A stretch of 64,000 nucleotides of DNA, taken from NCBI GenBank assembly GCA_030430075.1, contig JAUIGN010000016.1, forward strand, positions 62,001 through 126,000, given 5' to 3'. Of the stretch, positions 43,458 to 51,036 are shown in pieces. The DNA is from a bacterium. Its GTDB lineage: Bacteria; Planctomycetota; Planctomycetia; Pirellulales; Pirellulaceae. A program made the position numbers and the translations under genes. The number at the start of each line of letters is the position of its first letter. Position 1 is the first letter of the stretch. A model generated the notes under the pieces. It saw nothing but the letters and a program-made list of their open reading frames with translations. It ran no database searches and had not been told where the DNA came from.

Positions 43458-44927
43458 TTATTCGCCGACTTGTTCGCTGACCGCCTGGTAGGGCAATCCG
43501 AAGTACTCGTGAATGTATGCCTTTCGATCTCCTTCGTGGCGAACGAAGTTGACCAGTGCCAGGAGTTTCTCCTGGTCACGCCGCAACTTGGCCTCCAACC
43601 GTTCCTCGTCCGTCAGGGCTGCCGGCAAGTCGCTGACCAGCGTCAAGTCGCCTGTCTTTTCATCGAGTTCAGTGACGCCGTAGCGGTCCAGCATCGCGAG
43701 CACCGTATCCATCCGATGATCGTGGCGTTGCTTGAAGTGCAGCTTGTCGCGGAGCCAATCGGTGCCGAACGCGTTCACTTTCTCAATCTCCGTCGCCAGG
43801 ATGTGGTACACGCGATGATAGAACTCGGAGGACGGGTTGCTCCATCCGATAAACTCCATCTGCGTCGCCAGGTCTCCCTGTTCGTAGAGCAGCAAGCAGT
43901 GGCTCGGCGCGCCATCCCGACCGGCCCGACCGATCTCCTGGTAGTAGGATTCCATCGAACCCGGCATGTCGGCGTGCAAAACCAGGCGGATATCCTCTTT
44001 ATCGATTCCCATCCCAAACGCGTTCGTGGCCAGGACCAGCGGTTCTTCGCCCTGCATGAACTGTTCTTGAATCGCGCGACGCCGCTCACGCTGGAGATCG
44101 CCATGGTAGTTGACGTGCGGCACGCCTTCGTTCTCCAGGCGTTCGCTGAACTCGAGCAACGTGCGAATCAGAGTGAAGTAAATGATCCCGCTACCGGTCC
44201 CCAACCGCTCTGGCTGGACTTCGCGCAGGATATGCTGCATTTTGTCGTCGATGTCCCATACTTCGGCGACGTCCAGATGCAGGTTCGGCCGTTCGATGCC
44301 CTCGTGAAACAGTTCGACCTCGTCCGGAACCAAGCCAAGCTGCTTGACAATGTCCCGTTGCACATCCGGTGTCGCGGTGGCGGTCAGGGCGATCGTCGGG
44401 GGATTGTTCATCGCCTGCCGAATTTCAGCCAGCCGCGTGTAGTCCGGGCGAAAGTCATGGCCCCACTCGCTGATGCAATGGGCTTCGTCGACGGCGAGCA
44501 GGCGAATCCGCCGCTGCTCCAGGACTTGCAGGAACTCTGCCTTCCGAAACCTTTCGGGGGTCACGTACAGCAGCCGATGTCGACCGGAGGCGACTTCGCG
44601 ATACCGCTGTTCTCGTTCGTTGCGGCGCAGCGAAGAATTGATATACACCGCCTCGACGTCGCGCCGGCGCAGGGCATCCACCTGGTCTTTCATCAGCGCG
44701 ATCAGCGGCGAAATCACAACCGTCAGCGGAGCACCAGCCTGCTCTACGGGCGGCTCGCCAGGCCAGTCACACAGCGCGGGCACCTGGTAGCAAAGCGACT
44801 TTCCCATGCCGGTCGGCATAATCACCAGCGCATGCCGGCCGCGAATGATGTGGTCGATGACAGCCCGCTGCGAGGCCCGAAACGCATTGTGTCCAAACAC
44901 ACGTTGGAGGATGTCGACGGATTGCAT
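43458..44927 (-). CDS. recQ: RecQ-type DNA helicase lacking the zinc-binding and HRDC domains
   Basis: A 489-residue SF2 helicase. Walker A is MPTGMGKSLCYQVPAL (about residue 38). DEAH is in LLAVDEAHCISEWGHDFRP, the RecQ-specific aromatic loop. Other helicase motifs include IALTATATPDVQRDI, VNYHGDLQRERR, LVLATNAFGMGIDKEDIR and YYQEIGRAGRDG. The domain after the helicase core starts as in RecQ (GDRKAYIHEYFGLP), but Cys is absent from that position and the protein ends before the CxxCDNC part, so the zinc site is not formed. The winged-helix RQC and HRDC domains are missing. It is a 3'-5' helicase with probably altered substrate choice. A minus-strand promoter lies almost at the start codon. 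Confidence 0.93.
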   Translation of the reverse strand: MQSVDILQRVFGHNAFRASQRAVIDHIIRGRHALVIMPTGMGKSLCYQVPALCDWPGEPPVEQAGAPLTVVISPLIALMKDQVDALRRRDVEAVYINSSLRRNEREQRYREVASGRHRLLYVTPERFRKAEFLQVLEQRRIRLLAVDEAHCISEWGHDFRPDYTRLAEIRQAMNNPPTIALTATATPDVQRDIVKQLGLVPDEVELFHEGIERPNLHLDVAEVWDIDDKMQHILREVQPERLGTGSGIIYFTLIRTLLEFSERLENEGVPHVNYHGDLQRERRRAIQEQFMQGEEPLVLATNAFGMGIDKEDIRLVLHADMPGSMESYYQEIGRAGRDGAPSHCLLLYEQGDLATQMEFIGWSNPSSEFYHRVYHILATEIEKVNAFGTDWLRDKLHFKQRHDHRMDTVLAMLDRYGVTELDEKTGDLTLVSDLPAALTDEERLEAKLRRDQEKLLALVNFVRHEGDRKAYIHEYFGLPYQAVSEQVGE

Positions 44928-44933
44928 GTGGTA

Positions 44934-44963
44934 GGTATAACCGCAGAGGTGGCGTCGTTACAA
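44934..44963 (-). promoter_or_regulatory. Possible promoter giving a leaderless recQ transcript
   Basis: On the minus strand TTGTAA (44958-44963), an 18-base spacer and TATACC (44934-44939) are followed after only 6 bases by the ATG of recQ (44927). Transcription would begin at or next to the start codon, and there is no Shine-Dalgarno. Confidence 0.35.
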
Positions 44964-45052
44964 TGACACCACGCGGGTTTCAGCCGGACCGGTGATCGGT
45001 GATCGTTTCTCTCCGAAAATCCTTTGACTTTTGTTGACCGAGCGGTTTAGCC

Positions 45053-46498
45053 ATGAACAAGTCACGGACGAAAATTGTTGCGACCGTGGGGCCCGCGTGT
45101 GGCTCCGCCGAAATGTTGGCGAGGCTCATTGCGGCGGGGGCCGACGTGTTTCGGATCAATACGGCCCACGGAACGCGCGAGGAGCATCAAACGACGATGG
45201 ACGCCGTCCGCGAAGCCAGTCGGGCCGTCGAGCGGCCGGTCGGCGTGCTGGTCGACCTGGCCGGCCCCAAGATCCGTCTGGGGACGCTGGCCGAAGACCC
45301 GACCCAATGCGGCTTGGACGAGGAATTCCGGTTTGTCCGCGGCGACGCTTCCGACCACCCGCGCGAGCTGACCTGCACGTACGAGAAACTGATCGACGAA
45401 CTCGACGCCGGTGACCGCGTGATGCTGGCCGACGGGACGGTCAGCATGGAGGTCGTGCGGATCGAATCCGACGCGGCCATCTGCCGCGTCACCGGGGCCG
45501 GAATCCTGCGCAGCCGACAGGGAATCAACTTGCCGGGAATTGGACTGACCACCCCCGCAATGACGGACACCGACCTGGAAAACGCTGCCTGGGCTTCGGA
45601 AGCCGGCGCGGACTTCATCAGCCTCAGCTTCGTGCGCAGCCCGGCCGAGGTCACGCAGCTTAAGAAACTGGTCCGCTCGCACGGATCGACGGCCATGATC
45701 GTGGCCAAGATCGAAAAATCCGAGGCGATGGCGCAGCTCGAATCGATCGTCCTGGCGGCCGACGCAATCATGGTCGCAAGGGGCGACCTGGGTGTCGAAA
45801 TCGCACTGGCCGAAACCCCGATGGCCCAGAAACGCATCGTTTCGACCTGCCAACGGTACGCCAAACCGGTCATCGTCGCCACGCAGATGCTAGACAGCAT
45901 GCAACGGAGCCCGCGCCCGACGCGAGCCGAAGTGAGTGACGTGGCCAACGCCATCCTGGACGGAGCCGACGCCTGCATGCTTTCCGGCGAAACGGCGATT
46001 GGCGACTTTCCGCGTGAAACGGTCGAGATGATGAATTGCGTCATGCTGGCGACGGAGCAGGGGATGGCGGTGCCGGAAAACGACCTGCAGCCCGCCTCGT
46101 TTTCGCGGTCACCCAGCTCTGAGCTGACGGAGGTCCATCCGATCACCGCGGCGACGGTGCACGGCGCAATGGAAATCGCTACCCAGCTCAAGGCGGCCAT
46201 GCTGGTGATTACCAGCCGCAGCGGCGCGACCGCTCGAGTGCAGGCCAAGTTTCGCCAACTAACCCCTGTCGTCGGCATCAGCGATTCGGACGCCACGCTC
46301 CGCCGGATGAGCCTGTTCTGGGGGATTACGCCCCTGCCAGGCGCCCCAACCGAAGGCGGGCCCGCCCTGCGAGAATACATCGAAGCGTGGGGCAAACAGA
46401 ACCGAAGGCTGGCGAGCGGCGATCGTGTTGTCTACCTCATGGGAAGCTCCGTGGTGAAGAGCGCCCACAACGTGCTGGTCGTGCAGGAAGTCGAGTAA
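45053..46498 (+). CDS. pyk: Pyruvate kinase (K+-independent type by signature)
   Basis: A 481-residue pyruvate kinase, final ATP-forming step of glycolysis, cytoplasmic. The signature KIEKSEAMAQLESIV supplies the catalytic Lys/Glu, and IMVARGDLGVEIALAETP and VATQMLDSMQRSPRPTRAE are also typical. The A, B and C domains all appear to be present. The monovalent-cation region differs from the classical type: FRINTAHG replaces RLNFSHG, and VDLAGPKIR replaces LDTKGPEIR. Lys in place of Glu117 and Leu in place of Thr113 are the known marks of K+-independent pyruvate kinases (rabbit muscle numbering). It diverges from recQ. A palindromic repeat begins 38 bases after the stop. Confidence 0.95.
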   Translation: MNKSRTKIVATVGPACGSAEMLARLIAAGADVFRINTAHGTREEHQTTMDAVREASRAVERPVGVLVDLAGPKIRLGTLAEDPTQCGLDEEFRFVRGDASDHPRELTCTYEKLIDELDAGDRVMLADGTVSMEVVRIESDAAICRVTGAGILRSRQGINLPGIGLTTPAMTDTDLENAAWASEAGADFISLSFVRSPAEVTQLKKLVRSHGSTAMIVAKIEKSEAMAQLESIVLAADAIMVARGDLGVEIALAETPMAQKRIVSTCQRYAKPVIVATQMLDSMQRSPRPTRAEVSDVANAILDGADACMLSGETAIGDFPRETVEMMNCVMLATEQGMAVPENDLQPASFSRSPSSELTEVHPITAATVHGAMEIATQLKAAMLVITSRSGATARVQAKFRQLTPVVGISDSDATLRRMSLFWGITPLPGAPTEGGPALREYIEAWGKQNRRLASGDRVVYLMGSSVVKSAHNVLVVQEVE

Positions 46499-46535
46499 CC
46501 ACAGACCGCCGCCGCGCTGTCCTTCCGCAGTCCTT

Positions 46536-46697
46536 CCGTAGGTCATGCTGTGCATGACGGTTCCTCGTTTCCCCTCGTTTCCCCTCGTTTCCCCTCGTTT
46601 CCCGTCCGGCACACCGCCGCCTGCGGAATCATTCGATCGACGCGTTCCGCCATGCAACCGTCATGCAACCAACGCGTTGCGGCATGCACAGCATGCC
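46536..46697 (+). repeat. Dispersed intergenic palindrome pair with internal tandem repeat, copy 3
   Basis: The left unit CCGTAGG is followed by GTCATGC-TGT-GCATGAC (46542-46558). Four exact 10-base units CCTCGTTTCC follow at 46563-46602, then CGTCCGGCAC. The right unit GGCATGC-ACA-GCATGCC lies at 46681-46697. The whole lies between the convergent pyruvate kinase and oxidoreductase genes. Confidence 0.8.
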
Positions 46698-46786
46698 CTC
46701 CGTTCTGGCCCACCCGCCATGCGCTATCTCTACCCCGTCATTCGACAGACGAACAACGACACGGTACGTTTCGGCCGACCGCGTCA

Positions 46787-47794
46787 TTACGTCGGCGACC
46801 GGCAATCCAACACAACCTTGCCAAATTGGGGTGCGTCGCGCATCCGTTCGACCGCCTCCCCCCCCTCCGCCAAGGGAACCACCTGATCGATGGTCGGCTT
46901 GATTTGCTGGAGGCCGACGAAGGCGAGCATCTCCTGGAAATCTTCAGGGGACCCCATCGTTGTGCCCACCAACCGAAGTTGCTTCCAGAAGACTTTGAAG
47001 AGGTCGAGCTTGGCTGGCGGTCCGGTCGTGGCCCCATAGCTGACGATCCGCCCGCCGGGGGCTGCCAGACCGACCATTGCGTCGTATCCTTCCCCACCGG
47101 CACTGTCAATCACGAGGTCGACGGCGCCTGCCTTGGCGCGAAGCTGGCCAGGCCAGTCCTTGTCTGTGTAGTTGAATCCGGCGGTGGCGCCGAGCTCCTT
47201 GGCGCGTTGAAGTTTTTGTTTGGAAGACGACGTGACGTAGACCGTTGCGCCTGCCGCGACCGCCATTTGCACGGCAAGCGTCGCGACGCCGCCACCCACA
47301 CCGCTCACCAGCACCCGATCCCCGCGCCCCAACTGCCCCTGGGTGAACAATGCGCGATACGCCGTCACGCCGCCCAATGGCAAGGCAGCCGCTTCGTGCC
47401 AATTCAGGTGCTCCGGTTTGGCGTGCACGACCTCGGCGGGGACCACGACGTGGGTGGCAAACGTTCCATCATCCGGCATTCCCAGAATTCGAAAATCGCT
47501 CGACTGGGCCGCGCGGTTCGGCCCCCAGGCGATTCCCGGGTTAATCACCACCTCCTGTCCGACCAAGGACGGGTCACCTCCCGGCCCCACGGCTTGTACC
47601 ACCCCCGCCCCATCGGAACCCAGCACCACCGGCATCTTGACGCCCGGATACATCCCTTGCGTAATCCAAAAGTCACGTCGATTCAGCGCAGCGGCGTGGA
47701 CTGCAACCAGGACGGCGCCCTCTCCCGGCTCGAGGTTCCCGCGTTCGACCAGCCCAAGGGGCTTGTTGACTTCTTCCAAAACAAGCGCGTGCAT
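46787..47794 (-). CDS. Zinc-independent medium-chain dehydrogenase (quinone oxidoreductase-like)
   Basis: A 335-residue MDR-superfamily protein. The GroES-like N-terminal domain reads PVVLGSDGAGVVQAVGPGG, without the catalytic-zinc Cys/His pair (GHE is replaced by GSDGAG) and without the four structural-zinc cysteines. The NAD(P)-binding fold carries VLVSGVGGGVATLAVQMA (GxGxxA variant). The ending AVERMRDAPQFGKVVLDC is typical of quinone oxidoreductase-like members. It probably reduces quinones or enones with NADPH. The acceptor is unknown. It has a single ATG and ends 89 bases after the palindromic repeat. No operon partner is evident, since both neighbours are on the other strand. Confidence 0.88.
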   Translation of the reverse strand: MHALVLEEVNKPLGLVERGNLEPGEGAVLVAVHAAALNRRDFWITQGMYPGVKMPVVLGSDGAGVVQAVGPGGDPSLVGQEVVINPGIAWGPNRAAQSSDFRILGMPDDGTFATHVVVPAEVVHAKPEHLNWHEAAALPLGGVTAYRALFTQGQLGRGDRVLVSGVGGGVATLAVQMAVAAGATVYVTSSSKQKLQRAKELGATAGFNYTDKDWPGQLRAKAGAVDLVIDSAGGEGYDAMVGLAAPGGRIVSYGATTGPPAKLDLFKVFWKQLRLVGTTMGSPEDFQEMLAFVGLQQIKPTIDQVVPLAEGGEAVERMRDAPQFGKVVLDCRSPT

Positions 47795-48013
47795 TGAATT
47801 CGGCTCCCGAGTATGCCGGCTGAAGGACGGTCCGATCTGTTGTTATGTCATGTTCGGACGGCGGATGCGAGCAGTTGGCAGGGAAGAAGAATTTTTTCCC
47901 GAATTCCGCGCGCGCCGCCGCGGTCTGCGTCGTTTACCACCTTAGCCCCAAGGCCGTTCGGTTCGAATCCGGTGAAAGCATCCTTGCTGTGTCCGCGGAC
48001 AAAGTACGGAATT

Positions 48014-48028
48014 TCATGCAAAGCATGA
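48014..48028 (-). repeat. Dispersed intergenic palindrome, copy 4
   Basis: TCATGC-AAA-GCATGA, followed on the plus strand by CCTACGG (minus strand CCGTAGG). This is the same unit as the other copies in reverse orientation, with one arm base changed. Confidence 0.65.
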
Positions 48029-48111
48029 CCTACGGAATTAAGGAATCCGACGGAATTAAGGAATCCGAAATCATGGAATTACGTCATGCGGCAGCAGCGA
48101 GCACACGGGCT

Positions 48112-48144
48112 CCCCTCTCCCCCAGCTTGCCTGGGGGAGAGGGG
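48112..48144 (+). repeat. 14-bp perfect inverted repeat, C/G-rich
   Basis: CCCCTCTCCCCCAG (48112-48125), loop CTTGC, CTGGGGGAGAGGGG (48131-48144). A very stable hairpin in a non-coding region. Repeats of this C-rich form are common between bacterial genes, and it could act as a terminator or be a mobile remnant. Confidence 0.6.
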
Positions 48145-48459
48145 CCGGGGGTGAGGGGGCCGAGCCTCCATGCCGCATTGCGTCATGCAGATTATCAACT
48201 GGCCCCCAACGCCGTTCAATTCGAATCCGGTGAAAGCATCCTCAACGTGTCGACTGACCAAGCGCTAACGATTCAGTGCAAGTCGCTGAGTGACAATCGT
48301 TTGCCGTGAACTTCCCTGCAACGCCTCGGATCTCAGCCGGAACACGTCGGCGTCCGGTTCGTTCGGCGATCAACGGAACCGCGGGCTAACGGCTGATAAC
48401 TGAATTCACCCTGGAAATACCGACGATTTGCAGTCAATCCTGCGGCGGAGCACAAGCTG

Positions 48460-49524
48460 GTGAATGTAGGTAATCACAGCGAATCAATTGCCATGGACGA
48501 CCTGGTCGCCCTGAATGAGGAGATGGCTGCCCTGGTGCGGGCCGGCGTTCCGCTGGATGCCGGGTTGGCCGATCTGGGCCGGGACTTGCCAGGCAACCTG
48601 GGGCGGCTGGCGGACCAGATTGGCGAACGGCTGGCGCAAGGCGAAAGCCTGCCGCAGGTTCTGCAGGACGATCGGCGTTCATTGCCGTTGGTTTGGCGAG
48701 CGGTCGTGGAATCGGGCCTCCGCGCGGGGGACTTGCCCGCGGCACTCGAGTCGATGGCGGTGACCGGCCGCCATATTGCCGATCTACGCCGCGCTGTCAT
48801 CCTGTCACTCATCTATCCCATCATTGTGGTCTTGGCGGCATACGGTTGCTTCGTCTTCATGACGGTGTACCAGGCCCCGGTCTTATCTGCTGCGTTTCAC
48901 GACTTGGCGGGACGCGACGAACGGTTCCTCGGCTTGTTGGTCTGGTTGGGCGCGCATGCGGATTGGTGGGCCGCTTTGGTGCCACTGATTGGGATGCTCT
49001 GCCTGGCAGCCTGGTGGATTCGTTCCTCGCGAGCACACACGATCTCCAATTCGCGGCTCATGCGCTGGCCGGCCAGCCTGGACCTCCTCCGCAACTGCCG
49101 CCTGGCGACCTTTGCCGAGATCCTGGCGTTAATGGTCAACCGGCAAGTCCCCTTTCATGAAGGACTCGAACTGGCCAGCCAGGCCTGCGGGGATCGCCGG
49201 CTCCGCGAGGCAGGCGCGACCGTCGCTTCCCGATTGCGACGAGGCGAGCCTCTTTCCACGTCGGACGCCGATCTGGTCGCCTTCCCACCGCTACTCGGCT
49301 GGCTGATCGCCTACGGTGGCCAAACGGAAGTGCTTCACAAGATGCTCAGGGAGATGGCGGAACGCTACCGAAATCAGGCCCGTCGAGCGGCCAACTGGAC
49401 GGTCATTTACCTGCCGATGATCATCACCGTTGCGGTGGGAGGAACCGTCACCTTGCTGCAAGCCTTCGCACTATTTATCCCAATGACACAACTCTTCCTC
49501 GATATCGCCAGGCAATTCCCTTGA
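48460..49524 (+). CDS. Type II secretion GspF-like membrane protein (first of three)
   Basis: A 354-residue GspF/PilC-family inner-membrane protein with two T2SSF repeats. The first runs about residues 15-135 (ALVRAGVPLDAGLADLGRDL, then ESGLRAGDLPAALESMA). The second is about 220-345 (FAEILALMVNRQVPFHEGLE, then LGWLIAYGG). Hydrophobic segments follow each (SLIYPIIVVLAAYGCFVFMTV; IYLPMIITVAVGGTVTLL). In secretion and pilus machines GspF forms the membrane platform contacted by the ATPase. GTG at 48460 was chosen because GCGGAG stands 9 bases upstream; ATG at 48493 is the alternative. Two more GspF-like genes and four pilin-like genes follow in the same direction. Confidence 0.85.
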   Translation: MNVGNHSESIAMDDLVALNEEMAALVRAGVPLDAGLADLGRDLPGNLGRLADQIGERLAQGESLPQVLQDDRRSLPLVWRAVVESGLRAGDLPAALESMAVTGRHIADLRRAVILSLIYPIIVVLAAYGCFVFMTVYQAPVLSAAFHDLAGRDERFLGLLVWLGAHADWWAALVPLIGMLCLAAWWIRSSRAHTISNSRLMRWPASLDLLRNCRLATFAEILALMVNRQVPFHEGLELASQACGDRRLREAGATVASRLRRGEPLSTSDADLVAFPPLLGWLIAYGGQTEVLHKMLREMAERYRNQARRAANWTVIYLPMIITVAVGGTVTLLQAFALFIPMTQLFLDIARQFP

Positions 49525-49846
49525 TCTTGAAGTCTCGATCCAGATCGCCAGCGACCATGCCAACCAGGCGGCGCAGACACTCCATTCGCCGTGCCGTGCA
49601 TGACATCCCTTCATTCCAATGGTCCGTAGGTCATGCGGTGCATGACGGTCCTTCCTTTCCCGTCCGGCACCCACGGCCGAGCCACGTCATTCACCCAACG
49701 TGCAGGGTCGCGGGGGACAGACAACACACGCGTGAACCAACGGCAACGATGTCGCGAAACTCGATGCTTCAGAAACCAGGGGCCTCCGCCCGGCATGCGG
49801 CGGCAGGTCATCCATTGCAGTCTCACCTTGCCGAGAATCGACTTCA
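49525..49846. other. Intergenic region with a repeat, 322 bases
   Basis: This gap splits the first GspF-like gene from the other two. It contains copy 5 of the dispersed palindrome (49624-49646) and a half-copy GTGCATGAC at 49597-49605. No gene is supported. Confidence 0.5.
49624..49646 (+). repeat. Dispersed intergenic palindrome, copy 5
   Basis: CCGTAGG, then GTCATGC-GGT-GCATGAC (49630-49646), then a segment ending CGTCCGGCAC like copy 3 but with only one unit of the internal tandem repeat. Confidence 0.75.
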
Positions 49847-51034
49847 ATGAGCTTATTCGACTACCAAGCAACCGGCTCGGATGGCAACCGGGTCTCCGGG
49901 CGAATTGAAGCCGCCAACAGCGACACGGCACGCCGGCGACTTGCCGAACAAGGACTGACCGTCACCGAACTGTCGCTGGTCGCGGAAGTCTCCGAGCCGG
50001 CGGCGATTCACCCGTTGTCTGCCGACGAATCAGAACAGTTTGCCAGCCATGTGGCCCAATTCGGCGGCACCGGCCTGCCCCTGGAAGCGGGACTGCGGGC
50101 CGCGGCTGCGGAGGTGGACAATCCGCGCATCGCCAGGGCGTTGCAATATCTGGCCGGCCAACTCGCACAAGGCATGCCGCTGCAAGCGGCCGTGGTCGCG
50201 CCGGACTGCCCGCTTCCGGAACACGTCGGCGGGCTGATCGCCACCGCCAGCCGGACGGGGCGGCTGGGCGCTGCGCTCGCCGAATTGCTGGATCACCAGC
50301 ACGAGGCGCGGACCCTGTATCGCGAAGTCATTCGCGGATTCAGTTACCCGCTGTTTGTTGTCAGTGTCGCCAGCACGGTCATCTTGATCATCATGTTCGG
50401 CGTCTCGGGTGTCTTCCAGGAAATGTTCACCGACTTCGACCTTCAACTCCCCCTGCCAACGCAATTGCTGTTCTGGTGGCGGGACGTTGGCTTGTGGCTC
50501 CTCGTGGTGGCGGTCGCCGGGACCGTTGCCGTCGCTTTGCTCGTCCGCAAAATCGTCGGTCCGGCAGCCTGGCTCCGTTGTCTGGCCACGATGCCAGTGG
50601 CAGGGCGCGTTTCCTTCTGGTCGGGCCTCGCCGAGTGGACTGGTCTGATGGGCGTCTTGATTCACCAGGATGTCCCCATGCCGGAGGCACTGCGGCTTTC
50701 TGCTGGAGGCGTTCGCAATGCTTACGTCGGCAGCATCGCGTCAGCGCTGGCAGCCGAGGCCGAACGGGGCAGTTCCTTCTCCGAAGCCATGGCCAACAAC
50801 GGCCACGTGCCGGCTTCGCTGGTTCCGGTTGTGCGATGGGGAGAGCGAACCGGCTCGCTTGCCGAAGCCCTCGCGGCGATCCGGGAATTGCTCTCCCGCC
50901 GCGTTCGCGTTCGGGCGCTGGTCATTCGAGCGGTCATGCCGCCCGTCATTTTCATCCTTATCATTTGCCAGGTCGGCGCCATGTTGATGGCCCTCTTCAT
51001 GCCGCTGTTTTCGCTGATTCAAGGACTCTCGTAG
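49847..51034 (+). CDS. Type II secretion GspF-like membrane protein (second of three)
   Basis: A 395-residue GspF-family protein. The N-terminal 50 residues match the cytoplasmic start of GspF (LFDYQATGSDGNRVSGRIEA, then ARRRLAEQGLTV). The first T2SSF repeat (about 65-190) has GGTGLPLEAGLRAAA and ATASRTGRLGAALAELLDHQ. The second (about 260-390) has WTGLMGVLIHQDVPMPEALR, then WGERTGSLAEALA. Three membrane segments are visible, at about residues 165-185, 210-230 and 365-390. This is the most canonical of the three GspF-like genes. Its stop is 2 bases before the next start, so translation is coupled. Confidence 0.88.
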   Translation: MSLFDYQATGSDGNRVSGRIEAANSDTARRRLAEQGLTVTELSLVAEVSEPAAIHPLSADESEQFASHVAQFGGTGLPLEAGLRAAAAEVDNPRIARALQYLAGQLAQGMPLQAAVVAPDCPLPEHVGGLIATASRTGRLGAALAELLDHQHEARTLYREVIRGFSYPLFVVSVASTVILIIMFGVSGVFQEMFTDFDLQLPLPTQLLFWWRDVGLWLLVVAVAGTVAVALLVRKIVGPAAWLRCLATMPVAGRVSFWSGLAEWTGLMGVLIHQDVPMPEALRLSAGGVRNAYVGSIASALAAEAERGSSFSEAMANNGHVPASLVPVVRWGERTGSLAEALAAIRELLSRRVRVRALVIRAVMPPVIFILIICQVGAMLMALFMPLFSLIQGLS

Positions 51035-51036
51035 CC

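Larger units (their letters stand above)
47943..48258 (+). repeat. Duplicated approximately 58-base segment
   Basis: 47943-48000 and 48200-48258 share a block around GCCGTTC-N2-TTCGAATCC, then GGTGAAAGCATCCT and a final GTGTC. Both copies are in the same frame (AVRFESGESILAVSADK and AVQFESGESILNVSTDQ). The sequence between them is not repeated. Confidence 0.65.
47795..48459. other. Repeat-rich intergenic region, 665 bases
   Basis: An open frame (47845-48309) runs through, but it consists of repeats and has no family features, so I do not call a gene. It holds a duplicated segment, a palindrome copy, a twice-repeated GGAATTAAGGAATCCGA-like unit (about 48034-48068) and a 14-bp perfect inverted repeat. 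Each is listed separately. The start of the GspF-type gene is at 48460. Confidence 0.5.

Noticed and set aside
43377-44966. 529-codon plus-strand frame opposite recQ
   Set aside because: The minus strand carries all RecQ motifs; this frame is its shadow.
46563-46602. Tandem array as a possible CRISPR
   Set aside because: Units are 10 bases and directly adjacent with no spacers, and no cas gene is in the window.
47845-48309. 154-codon open frame in the repeat-rich gap
   Set aside because: It is made of two copies of a dispersed segment, a palindrome and a hairpin; there is no start signal or family support. Kept as a repeat finding instead.
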